NCBI GenBank assembly: GCA_016793325.1
Contig: JAEUKI010000082.1
Coordinates: 40,715-104,714 of the forward strand
Origin: Myxococcales bacterium
Lineage (GTDB): Bacteria > Myxococcota_A > Polyangia > Polyangiales > Ga0077539
DNA: 64,000 bases
Direction of reading: 5' to 3'
The notes beneath the pieces were generated by a model. It was not told where the DNA came from and did not search any database. It saw only the letters and a program-made list of their open reading frames with translations. The position numbers and the translations under genes are program-made. Positions 42,135 through 50,681 of the stretch are shown here, piece by piece; the first letter of the stretch is position 1; each line of letters starts with the position of its first letter.

Positions 42135-43964
42135 GTGGCAGCCGCGCGCGTACGAAGAGAATTTGTGGGGGCAGTAATCATCGTGATGGCGCTCGCGCTC
42201 TTCGCGCTGAGCGGCTGCAAGCGCCATCGCCGCGCGCCCGTCGCTCGAACGGGGCCGCCGCGGTTGGTGGTCACCGTCGTGCTCGATCAAGTGGGCTCGT
42301 GGGTGCTCGAGCGATACCTCCCGCGCTTGCGTCCCGACGGCGCCATTCGCACCGCGATCGCCCGCGGAACGTACGTGCGCCGCGCCCGCTACGGCTACTC
42401 GGGGACCTACACGGCGCCCGGTCACGCGACGATCTACACCGGGCGATTTCCCGAGGGATCCGGCGTCGGAATGAACCGCGGGATCGTCCACACGGGCCGC
42501 GAACGCACCGAGAGCATCGTCGAAGACCACCAGCACCCTGTGTTCGGAGGCCGCGCTGGTACGACCGCATCCCCTGCGTTGCTGCAAGCAGACGGCGTCG
42601 CGGACGTGCTCCTTCGCGAGAGCGCGGGACGCTCGCGCGTGGTGAGCGTGAGCATGAAGGATCGCGGGGCGGTCGTTCCTGGCGGCCGCAGGCCCACGAT
42701 GGCGGTTTGGTACGACGAACACGCGCGCGGGTTTACGACGTCGACGCACTACGCAGAGGCGCTTCCTCCGTGGCTCGCGCAGTTCAACCGCGAGCGACCG
42801 GCCTCGTCGCTGCTCACCGTGTGGAGGCCCCTCGACGAGCGAGGGCTTCGCGCGCGCAGCGGCGCTGACGACAGCGACGGCGAGGGCGACTGGAAGGGAT
42901 TGGGGAGGGTTTTTCCACACGATCTCGCGCGGGCGACGGACCCGTACTCCGCGCTGCTCGCGACGCCGCAGAGCTCCGAGTGGCTGCTCGAGCTCGCTGG
43001 ACGAGCTGCGCGCGAGTACGAGCTCGGGCGCGACGCAGCTCCGGACCTCCTCGCCATCAGCGTGTCGGGAACAGACTACGTCGGCCACGTCTTCGGCCCC
43101 GAGTCGTGGGAGACCGAAGACAACCTCGTTCGCGTCGACATCGCGCTCGCGCGCTTGCTCGCGCGCCTCGAGGCCGAAGGCCGCGGCCCGATCGCGCTCG
43201 TCGTCACGGCAGATCACGGCGTCGCCAAGCTGCCCGAAGCCTCACGCGCCGAAGGGCACGAGGCGCACCGGCTCGACTGGGACGACCTCCCAGCGCGCGT
43301 CGAAGCCGCGCTCGACGCGCAGCTCGACCCCACGGTGCTCGCGGTCGATGGCGCTGCGGCGAGCGACGCCTCCGTCGACGAGCGAGCGAGCGATGCGCAC
43401 ACGAATTCGAGTGACGCGGGCGCGGGCGACGCTCGAGCGACGAGCCCGCGGCGTTGGGCCGAGGGGTTTGTGCAGCCGTACTTGTTTCTCACGCGCGAGG
43501 CGCGCGAATCGAGCGCGCGCGAGCGCATCGTGACCGCGGCGATCGCAGCGCTGCGAGCGACGCCTGGGGTCCACGCGGCGTTCGACGTGCGCGAGGCCGA
43601 TCGCTTGCGGTCATCGAGCGACCCGATCGAGCGCTCGGTGGGCGAGAGCATTCCGCGGCGCGCGACGTACGAGCTCGGGGACATCTTCGTCGTCCCCGCA
43701 GAGCGATCGCTCGTGGACGAGCGCATGCCGCGCGGCCATGGAACGAGTCACGGCTCGCCGTGGGAGTACGACACGGATGTTCCTGTGTTGGTGAGCGGCG
43801 CGGGCGTCGCGCACACGACCGTGGACGCGGTCGTATCGATGCGAAGAGTGGCTCCGACGATCGCGGACTTGTTGGGCGTCACGGCGCCCAACGGCGAAGC
43901 GAGCCTCGTCCAGCGGGCGGTCGTGCGGCGCGAAGGGGCGGCGAATCGCGAGGCGGCACGGTAG
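42135..43964 (+). CDS. Alkaline phosphatase superfamily lipoprotein, PafA-like
   Basis: 609 residues from a GTG start that gives an RR-containing n-region and lipobox LSGC; GTG 42165 and ATG 42186 are in frame. Metal/nucleophile residues follow the PafA pattern: Asp51 in VVLDQVG, Thr99 in TAPGHATIYTG, an Asp-His pair in VVTADHGVA, and a final His in MPRGHGTSHG. A phosphate monoesterase or phosphodiesterase in the envelope is likely. An Asp/Ser/Ala insert (residues about 403-437) interrupts the fold. It is convergent with the Rpn-like gene (29 bp apart). Confidence 0.85.
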   Translation: MAAARVRREFVGAVIIVMALALFALSGCKRHRRAPVARTGPPRLVVTVVLDQVGSWVLERYLPRLRPDGAIRTAIARGTYVRRARYGYSGTYTAPGHATIYTGRFPEGSGVGMNRGIVHTGRERTESIVEDHQHPVFGGRAGTTASPALLQADGVADVLLRESAGRSRVVSVSMKDRGAVVPGGRRPTMAVWYDEHARGFTTSTHYAEALPPWLAQFNRERPASSLLTVWRPLDERGLRARSGADDSDGEGDWKGLGRVFPHDLARATDPYSALLATPQSSEWLLELAGRAAREYELGRDAAPDLLAISVSGTDYVGHVFGPESWETEDNLVRVDIALARLLARLEAEGRGPIALVVTADHGVAKLPEASRAEGHEAHRLDWDDLPARVEAALDAQLDPTVLAVDGAAASDASVDERASDAHTNSSDAGAGDARATSPRRWAEGFVQPYLFLTREARESSARERIVTAAIAALRATPGVHAAFDVREADRLRSSSDPIERSVGESIPRRATYELGDIFVVPAERSLVDERMPRGHGTSHGSPWEYDTDVPVLVSGAGVAHTTVDAVVSMRRVAPTIADLLGVTAPNGEASLVQRAVVRREGAANREAAR

Positions 43965-43993
43965 CGCGCCACGAGGCCGCAGCGAGCCTACGC

Positions 43994-44923
43994 TCAGCGG
44001 GAGGTCTCTCCGTCGAACACAGCGTCGAGCGTGGCAGCGTTCACTGCGCGCGCGACCCACGCGCGCAACACCGCGACGTCGTGACACTCGGAGATTCGGT
44101 GCTCGGTGCGCGAGTCGATCTCGAAGCCGCGCGACACGAGCACCGTTCGCAGCGCGTCCGCCTCGCCTTCGGCTCGTCCACGGGCTTCACCTTCGGCTCG
44201 TCCACGGGCCTCGCCTTCGGCTCGTCCACGGGCTTCGCCTTCGGCTCGTCCTTGGGCGATCGCGTCGGCCATGAAGCGGTCGAACTCTTCCTTCATCTGC
44301 TGGTAGCGCACGAGCTCATCCTTTCTCCACTCAGTCGACGCTGTCATTCTTTCGAGCTCCGAGCGCACGCGCAACAGCAGCGTCGGAACAAACGCACGCT
44401 CCCACGCGTCGGGCGGGAGCCGATGAAAATTCGCGAGCGCGGTCTGCAGCGTTTCTCCTCGTCCCATGAGTCGAACGAGCAGCGTTTCGCGCGTCGCCGG
44501 CAGCTCGCTGCACACGATGACCCTCGGGGCGCGACGCACGCGTGACGTATACACTCCGTCGAGTCCACTTCGATCGGGTTGCAGCCTCCACGCTCGCAAC
44601 ACTGACCCAGGACGAAGCGCGGCGATGATCCATAGCGCAGAGGAGCGTCTCTCGCGCGCGCGGACCAACGATGCTCTCGCGATGCTTCGGTCGACCTCGT
44701 ACAGCGTGGGTCGCGACGAGTACGCCTCGATCGAACAACGTCGGCTCGCGATGCGACCGAGGAGGCCGCGGGCGGCGAGCTGCTCGATGGGTGCCCGGGG
44801 AACGACGAAGGCGTCGGAGTACAGCTCGTCCGCGGCGACGGGCTCCTCGATACGCACGTCGCACACAGGGCTGAGCGCCGCTTCGATGAGCCCCTTTGCA
44901 AATGTGTCGAATGGCGACTGCAT
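43994..44923 (-). CDS. Rpn/DUF4351-like protein with GRAEGEAR repeats
   Basis: 309 residues. The start MQSPFDTFAKGLIEAAL was chosen because the frame upstream reads through the operator-like palindromes. The N-terminal 190 residues resemble the PD-(D/E)XK region of Rpn-type putative nuclease/transposase proteins (weak). Four tandem GRAEGEAR octads then form a charged helix. The C-terminal GFEIDSRTEHRISECHD block, then LRAWVARAVNAATLDAVF, matches the tail of that family. It is divergent from the DUF4126 gene. Family assignment is moderate; function unknown. Confidence 0.6.
   Translation of the reverse strand: MQSPFDTFAKGLIEAALSPVCDVRIEEPVAADELYSDAFVVPRAPIEQLAARGLLGRIASRRCSIEAYSSRPTLYEVDRSIARASLVRARERRSSALWIIAALRPGSVLRAWRLQPDRSGLDGVYTSRVRRAPRVIVCSELPATRETLLVRLMGRGETLQTALANFHRLPPDAWERAFVPTLLLRVRSELERMTASTEWRKDELVRYQQMKEEFDRFMADAIAQGRAEGEARGRAEGEARGRAEGEARGRAEGEADALRTVLVSRGFEIDSRTEHRISECHDVAVLRAWVARAVNAATLDAVFDGETSR
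44161..44256 (-). repeat. Four tandem 24-bp repeats encoding GRAEGEAR
   Basis: Units at 44161, 44185, 44209 and 44233, differing at a few bases. Odd and even units alternate CCTC/CTTC, suggesting duplication of a 48-bp dimer. In-frame copy-number changes would extend a charged helix by eight residues. Confidence 0.9.
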
Positions 44924-45002
44924 CGCGTCCGCGGTCCGCGCAAGTCGTAGGCCATCAAAATTCCAAGCGAAACACTGTGTTCGACAGCGCGGGGGGTGGC
45001 GG

Positions 45003-45047
45003 CCGCCATGGCGGACGAGGCTGGCGGAACGCGAGCCGCCATGGCGG
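45003..45047. promoter_or_regulatory. Twin CCGCCATGGCGG palindromes in a divergent gap
   Basis: Perfect 12-nt palindromes at 45003-45014 and 45036-45047, 33 bp apart (about three helical turns). They lie between the Rpn-like gene (start 44923) and the DUF4126 gene (start 45087). The spacing and duplication fit a cooperative operator, but the GC-rich context makes chance palindromes less rare. Confidence 0.4.
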
Positions 45048-45086
45048 CCTTCGCGAAAGCGCCCGCTCGCAGATACACTGAGCTCG

Positions 45087-45662
45087 ATGCAGTACGTGCT
45101 GTCTGCCTTCATCGGCGTCGGGCTCGCGGCGGCCTGCGGGATGCGTGTGTTCGTCCCGCTCTTGGTGCTGTCGATCGCGGCGAAGGCCCAGGCCGTTCAC
45201 TTGGACCCGTCGCTCGCGTGGCTGGGTTCGACGCCGGCGCTCGTGGCGCTCGCGATCGCGACGGTGCTCGAGATCGTCGCGTACAAGTTTCCCGTCGTCG
45301 ACAACTTGCTCGACACGATCGCGACCCCCAGCGCCGTCGTCGCTGGGGTGCTCGCCGCGCGAAGTCAGTTTGATTTCGTGGGTGACAACGGCGCCATGCT
45401 CGAGTGGGCCGCCGCGGTCATCGTCGGCGGCGGGCTCGCGGGCATGGTGAAGAGCGCCGCCGTCGTGATCCGCGCGAAATCCACAGCCCTCACCGCGGGC
45501 GTGGCCAACCCCGTGTTCGCCACGGCCGAGTCGATCACCAGCGTGCTGCTCTCGATCGCGAGCGTGGTCGTTCCGGCGGTGGCCCTCGTCGCGGTGGTGG
45601 TCGTCGTGGCGCTCGCGGTGCGGGCGATCGTCCGCCGCAAGAAGCCTACCGCTTCTCGATGA
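45087..45662 (+). CDS. DUF4126 membrane protein
   Basis: 191 residues with about five hydrophobic helices. The N-terminus GVGLAAACGMRVFVPLLVLS and the following DNLLDTIATPSAVVAGVLAA are the recognisable DUF4126 blocks. A Val/Ala-rich last helix ends in RRKKPTASR. The 3' end overlaps the convergent methyltransferase gene by 17 nt. Function unknown. Confidence 0.8.
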   Translation: MQYVLSAFIGVGLAAACGMRVFVPLLVLSIAAKAQAVHLDPSLAWLGSTPALVALAIATVLEIVAYKFPVVDNLLDTIATPSAVVAGVLAARSQFDFVGDNGAMLEWAAAVIVGGGLAGMVKSAAVVIRAKSTALTAGVANPVFATAESITSVLLSIASVVVPAVALVAVVVVVALAVRAIVRRKKPTASR

Positions 45663-48324
45663 TCCACAGCGCGTTCGAGTCGAACAGGTGCGCGGGGGTC
45701 TTTCCGTCGGATTCGAATAGTCGCACACGATTTCGAAGGTGCTCGACGTAGCCGGGCTGCAGGTAGCTTCGGACCTCGGCGGGGACGGGCACGCGCTGCG
45801 CTTGGCCGGCGCCAGTGCCCTCGCAGGCCGCGAGCAGCACGCTGCCGTAGCGCTCGTAGGTCTCGACGCCGTACTGCTCTCGGATCTCGTACGGAAACGA
45901 CGCAGGCCCCCACACGTACGTGAACAAGAACGCGTGCGCGTCTCGCGCCGAGAGCTTGACCGCCCGCGGGCCCGCTGACTCGAACTCGATCTTGCGGCCT
46001 TCGAACTCGCGCGCGTACAGGGCGAACGTCTCGTCCGCGTCGGGGGCGACGAACTCGATCACGTTCGTTCCGTCCGGCGGTTGAACGCCGTCGCGAACGA
46101 CGATGCGCCCGCCGCGCTTCAGGGCGCGAAACGCGCTCGCGACGATGGCCTTCACCGAGCCCATCCTGAACTTGCCCATCCCTCGTCCGTCCCCGTCGTC
46201 CCACGGAACGTACGAGTAGATCTCGTGCAGGATCGAGCAGAACACCACGGAGTCGAGGGACTGCTCGCCATACAGCTTGCTCAACTCGAACGCGTCGCCC
46301 TCGACGACCTCCCACGGCCGTTGTTCCCGAGTTTTTCGCGACGAGAGCGCCTCGACCACCGCGCGCGAGACGTCGAGGCCGATCACGCGCGAGCCCGGGT
46401 TGCGCTCGGCGAGCAGGTCCAGCACGACCCCGCCGCCAGGGCCGACCTCGAGGATCGTCCCGGGGATCACGTAGTCGCACAGCCGCGCTTTGTCCGAGCG
46501 CGCGCTGTTCATCGTGTCGAGGTAGTTGGCCTCGGCGCTCACGCGATCGAAGTCGTCCTTGCGCAGCCCGTACAAATCGCAGAGCGCCTTCAGTGTGCTG
46601 TGAAACGCCGCCGAGCTCTTTCCCTCGTAGATCCCGAGGAGCGTGATGAGCGCATCGGCCTCCTTCGAGGCGCGCCACTCGAGGGCGAGCGCGCGTTCGC
46701 CGGCGGCGGCGACGCCGAGCGTTCCGAGCGCGGCGCCGGAGGACTCTTCGCCGAGCAATCGTCGCGCGTCTTCGGGCAGCGGGCCGTCGAGCGCGAGCGC
46801 CTCGGCCACGGAGAGCGGCTCGAGCACGGCCTCGAGCAGCCTGAGCGCGTACGTCCGCGCGGGGCCAAGCGACTCGAGGTACCGCGCGAGCGGCCACAAA
46901 TCCGCGTGAAACATTCGGCGTCCGTCGCGAACGCCCGCGCGCTGCGCCGCCGCGAGGCACAGCGCGACCAGCCTCAACGTCGCGTCCGCCGCGAGCTCGC
47001 CCGTCGCGCGCTCGGCGTACCAGAGCTGGCACGTCCCCATGGCCTCGTGCAGCGCAGCGGCCTCGCGATCCGAGAGCCTCGCGACCGCGTCGGCCAGGTC
47101 GACTTCGGCCGCAGGGTGCGTCGCGATACGACCCGCGCGCAGCCGCGTAAACCGCGCGCGGAGCAGCGCCTTCGGCTCGGTCGACGCGAGCTCTCGCTCT
47201 TCGGCGTTGGCGAGCGCCTCGGACATCGCTTCGGGGCGATCGAGCGCCGAGTCTCGCGAGGCGACGAGCTCGCACAACAGCGACTCGATGCGCGCGAACC
47301 GCGCCGCGAGCCCGTCGTCGAAGAGCCCCTCGCGCACCGACGCGACGTCGCACGCGTCGAGCACGCCAAACGCGTCCATCACGGCTTCGGCGCTGTCGGT
47401 GCGCCCGAGGTCGAGCACGCGCGCGAGCCTCCGCGCGCCGATCGCGAAGCGCGCGAGCGCGACGAGCGGACATTCGCCCCGCAAGTGTTGTCCGACGAGG
47501 CCGTGCGCCGAGACGAAGAGGGCGACCTCGGCGATGCCCGCGGGCGTGCGCTCCATCGAGCGCGCGAGGCGCGCGATGCCCGAGTGCGGCTCGCGCGACC
47601 GAGACAGCAGCATCGCGGCGGCGGCCTCGTTGTGCGCGAGGCGCCCGGCGCGATCGAGCGAGACCTTGGCCACGTCGCGAAACAAGAGCGACAAGCGCAC
47701 GAGCGGCCCGAGCCCCGCTTCGAACGCGCGCCCTGCGCGGACGCAGAGGGCGTCGAACGCGGCTTGCGTCAGGCCCTCGCCGACTTGAAAACGTGTGCGA
47801 TCACGACGCTCGATGCCAGAGAGCTTGCGGCCGATGCTCCGGAGCGCGAGGTGATCGAGCAGCGCGCTCTGCGACTCGCGCGACTCGTAGTCGAGCGACA
47901 CCCGCGACTCGTCCGCGCGGGCGAGCGGCGCGAGCTCGGGAAACATCTTGGTGACCCGCTCGGCGAGCGCTCCTCCGTCGCGCAGCGACTCGATGAGCGC
48001 GATGGTCGAGTCCGTGTCGTTCGCGAGGGCGCGCGCGATGGTCTCGTCGTCGGCCAGGAGCAGCTCGCGGAGCGTGACGGCGCGCTCGGCGGCCTCGCGG
48101 GCGAGGTCCTCGCCGGTGCCTCGGCGCGCCGCGACCTCTCGCGCCATGGCCACGAGGGCGAAGCGCCCGACGCCGATGCGCAGGTCGAGCTCGGCGGCGC
48201 TCGCCGCTCGTTCTTCAGGGGTTCCGGCGGGGACGGCGCGCCAGCGTTGGAGCGCGGCGAGCACCTCGAGCTGGCGGGCTGCGTCGGCGGGCGAGAGCGC
48301 GGCGAGCGATTCTTCTGACAACAT
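45646..48324 (-). CDS. Large protein with C-terminal SAM methyltransferase domain
   Basis: 892 residues from ATG 48324. The C-terminal ~280 residues are a class I methyltransferase: motif I ILEVGPGGGVVLDLL near residue 622, the acidic end of beta2 in VIGLDVSRA, EGDAFELSK, and a strand VVFCSILHEIYSYV. The first ~560 residues are helical and unrecognised. A segment LLFRDVAK, then HNEAAA, then SAHGLVGQHL, recalls a degenerate HD domain. No signal peptide. Such a long N-terminal extension on a small-molecule-type methyltransferase is unusual. The substrate is unknown. It is divergent from the lipoprotein at 48413. Confidence 0.75.
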   Translation of the reverse strand: MLSEESLAALSPADAARQLEVLAALQRWRAVPAGTPEERAASAAELDLRIGVGRFALVAMAREVAARRGTGEDLAREAAERAVTLRELLLADDETIARALANDTDSTIALIESLRDGGALAERVTKMFPELAPLARADESRVSLDYESRESQSALLDHLALRSIGRKLSGIERRDRTRFQVGEGLTQAAFDALCVRAGRAFEAGLGPLVRLSLLFRDVAKVSLDRAGRLAHNEAAAAMLLSRSREPHSGIARLARSMERTPAGIAEVALFVSAHGLVGQHLRGECPLVALARFAIGARRLARVLDLGRTDSAEAVMDAFGVLDACDVASVREGLFDDGLAARFARIESLLCELVASRDSALDRPEAMSEALANAEERELASTEPKALLRARFTRLRAGRIATHPAAEVDLADAVARLSDREAAALHEAMGTCQLWYAERATGELAADATLRLVALCLAAAQRAGVRDGRRMFHADLWPLARYLESLGPARTYALRLLEAVLEPLSVAEALALDGPLPEDARRLLGEESSGAALGTLGVAAAGERALALEWRASKEADALITLLGIYEGKSSAAFHSTLKALCDLYGLRKDDFDRVSAEANYLDTMNSARSDKARLCDYVIPGTILEVGPGGGVVLDLLAERNPGSRVIGLDVSRAVVEALSSRKTREQRPWEVVEGDAFELSKLYGEQSLDSVVFCSILHEIYSYVPWDDGDGRGMGKFRMGSVKAIVASAFRALKRGGRIVVRDGVQPPDGTNVIEFVAPDADETFALYAREFEGRKIEFESAGPRAVKLSARDAHAFLFTYVWGPASFPYEIREQYGVETYERYGSVLLAACEGTGAGQAQRVPVPAEVRSYLQPGYVEHLRNRVRLFESDGKTPAHLFDSNALWIIEKR

Positions 48325-48412
48325 CACGGTCGGAACACGGAGGGTATCGCACCCCAAGCGGCTGTATGTGCGCTATCGTGCGCGCCGCAAAGACTGCGAA
48401 AGGAACTTCGTG

Positions 48413-50623
48413 ATGACTGTTCGACCTGTGTTGGGTGCCAGATTGGCAACCACTTGCGCCATGGCGCTCGCGCTTGCAGCGTGCCCGCCGACCAACAACA
48501 TGATGGCTGACTCGGGCACCGACGTGACTACCACCGACACCGGTGTCACCGAGGGCGGCGGCGGCGAAGCGGGGATGCTCTGCAACCGCGTGCCGATCGA
48601 GAACCTCGAGTCGCTCGGTATGCGTATGGGCACCACGCTCCGCTACAGCGGCGACAACATGTCCGCGATGGAGGCGCCGACGGCCGGCCAGCAGACGAAC
48701 ACGAACATCCAGCAGCTCAACGGATGCGCGTTCCGCACGGCGTACCAGCGCGTGTTCGCGTACACCGCGCAGAGCGACGCAGTGCTCCGCGTCACGACGA
48801 ACAACACGGGCACCGCGCAGGGCTTCGACACGACGCTGCTCGTGTACAGCTCGCCCTGTCCCGCGACGACGCAGACGCAGGGCCGCGCGTTTCTCGGCTG
48901 CAACGACGACGACCTCGCGTTCGACGGTGACAACCGAACGATCAAGTCGAGCCTCGTGACGATCCGCAAGGTGATGCGCGGAACGACCGTGTACATCTCG
49001 GTCGGCGGCTTCGTCCCTGCGACGGGGAGCGACCGCAACGCCGAGGGCGAGCGCGGCGCGTTCGAGCTCTCGGTCGAGGAGTTGCCCGTCGTGGCCGCGG
49101 GCGCGATGTGCGACGCGCGTCGCCTGACCAACGCCTGTGACGACGGCAGCACCTGCGTCGGATCGTCGTTCACCTCGCCGACCGGCACCTGCCGCGCGAA
49201 CGGCACCGCCGCCGGCGCCGCGTGCAACATGGGCGCGTGCTCGGGCGCAGGACTCGAGTGCAACACCGAGGTCGGCCTCTGCGTGCAGGCCAACATCCCT
49301 GACGGAATGCCCTGCAACCCCTTTCAAACGTGCGGCGCGACGTCGACGTGCGTCTCGCTCCAGCGCGGGCTCACGCAGGGCGTCTGCCGCGCGAACGGCT
49401 CGGTCGTCGGCGCTCGCTGCGACGGGATGGGCGCGTGCGGCGCAGGGCTGCGCTGCGTGACTCCTCCCGGCGGCGCCGAGGGGACGTGCCTCACCGCCGT
49501 CACGATGGCGGGCGGCGCGTGCAGCACCTGGGACACGTCGTGCCCGATGGGCGAGGACTGCGTCTCCGAGAGCGTGCTCGGGACGCCGGGAACCTGCCGT
49601 CCGCTCGGCTCTGTCGCTGGCGCTGACTGCGACGCCATGGGCGCGTGCTCGTCCGCTGCGATGCTCACGTGCTCGATGCGCGACACCGTGAACGTGTGCA
49701 CGGGTTCGCGCGCGACCGGCCAACCGTGCGGCGTGTTCGACGAGTGCGCGATGGGCGGCACCTGCTACCTCAACGAGCCCAACAACCGCACGCAGGGCAC
49801 GTGCTTCGCGCCGGGCGTTCGCGGCGGTCCTTGCCGCGCGATGGGCACGCCCTGCGACGCGGGCCTCACGTGCTCGGACATGGCGATGCCGGCCAACGGC
49901 CGCTGCCTCGCGATGGGAGCCTCTGGCGCCATGTGCGATCTCGCGACGGATTGCGCCGAGAACACGCTTTGCGTTCGCACGTCGATGCCGGGCATGCCCT
50001 TCGCGGGCACCTGCCGTCCCTTCGGCACCGCGGGCTCGCGCTGCCGCAGCACGGGCATGCGCTGCGACGCGGGGCTCACGTGCTCGAGCAGCGCGACGGC
50101 GGACGGAATCTGCCAGAGCGCCACGACCGCAGCGTGCGACGCCAACCTCGCGACCAACCGCTGCCCCACGGGCCAAGTGTGCCGCGCGACCTCGCTCACC
50201 GCGGGGACGTGCGCGGCGCCGACGATGGAGTCCGAGCCGAACGACGCCGTCGCGGCTTCGCTCACGGCGACCGCTGTTCCCGCAGCGATCCAGGGCTCGC
50301 TGTCGCTCGCGGACGTCGACTGCTTCGCGGTGGCCGTCCCTGCGATGGGCCGGATCTTCGCGCGCGCGAACAACCCGAGCGGCCTCTGCTCGGCTGAGCT
50401 CGCGCTCGACCTGTACCGCCTCGAAGGCGCCAACGTTCGCCTCCTCGGCGGCGACACCAACGGCGGCGCGTACGGATGCCCGCGCATCGACGGAAGCGAC
50501 GCGAACTACCGCTTCGCGTCCAACCTCGCCGCTGGCACGTACTACGTCTGCGTCCGCAACGACGCCGACAACCGCGCGCCGGTCTCGCAGTACGCGCTCA
50601 GCCTCAACGCGACCGCGATGTGA
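48413..50623 (+). CDS. Cys-rich surface lipoprotein with C-terminal pre-peptidase-like domain
   Basis: 736 residues; lipobox LALAAC, AAGGA about 12 nt before the ATG. An N-terminal domain (residues 50-220, with FAYTAQSDAVLRV and TTVYISVGG) resembles a PPC-type beta-sandwich. The middle 350 residues hold about nine Cys-rich units of the type CDAGLTC, CRPFGTAGSRC and CLAMGASGAMC. The C-terminus, from ESEPNDAVAAS to DVDCFAV and GTYYVCVRN, is again a PPC-like domain. There are no catalytic residues. It looks like a binding or structural protein held by disulfides. Confidence 0.78.
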   Translation: MTVRPVLGARLATTCAMALALAACPPTNNMMADSGTDVTTTDTGVTEGGGGEAGMLCNRVPIENLESLGMRMGTTLRYSGDNMSAMEAPTAGQQTNTNIQQLNGCAFRTAYQRVFAYTAQSDAVLRVTTNNTGTAQGFDTTLLVYSSPCPATTQTQGRAFLGCNDDDLAFDGDNRTIKSSLVTIRKVMRGTTVYISVGGFVPATGSDRNAEGERGAFELSVEELPVVAAGAMCDARRLTNACDDGSTCVGSSFTSPTGTCRANGTAAGAACNMGACSGAGLECNTEVGLCVQANIPDGMPCNPFQTCGATSTCVSLQRGLTQGVCRANGSVVGARCDGMGACGAGLRCVTPPGGAEGTCLTAVTMAGGACSTWDTSCPMGEDCVSESVLGTPGTCRPLGSVAGADCDAMGACSSAAMLTCSMRDTVNVCTGSRATGQPCGVFDECAMGGTCYLNEPNNRTQGTCFAPGVRGGPCRAMGTPCDAGLTCSDMAMPANGRCLAMGASGAMCDLATDCAENTLCVRTSMPGMPFAGTCRPFGTAGSRCRSTGMRCDAGLTCSSSATADGICQSATTAACDANLATNRCPTGQVCRATSLTAGTCAAPTMESEPNDAVAASLTATAVPAAIQGSLSLADVDCFAVAVPAMGRIFARANNPSGLCSAELALDLYRLEGANVRLLGGDTNGGAYGCPRIDGSDANYRFASNLAAGTYYVCVRNDADNRAPVSQYALSLNATAM

Positions 50624-50681
50624 TCCCTGAGCGCGTCGGGGGGACGCGCTCGCGACCGCGCGAACGACGACGGTCGCCGCG

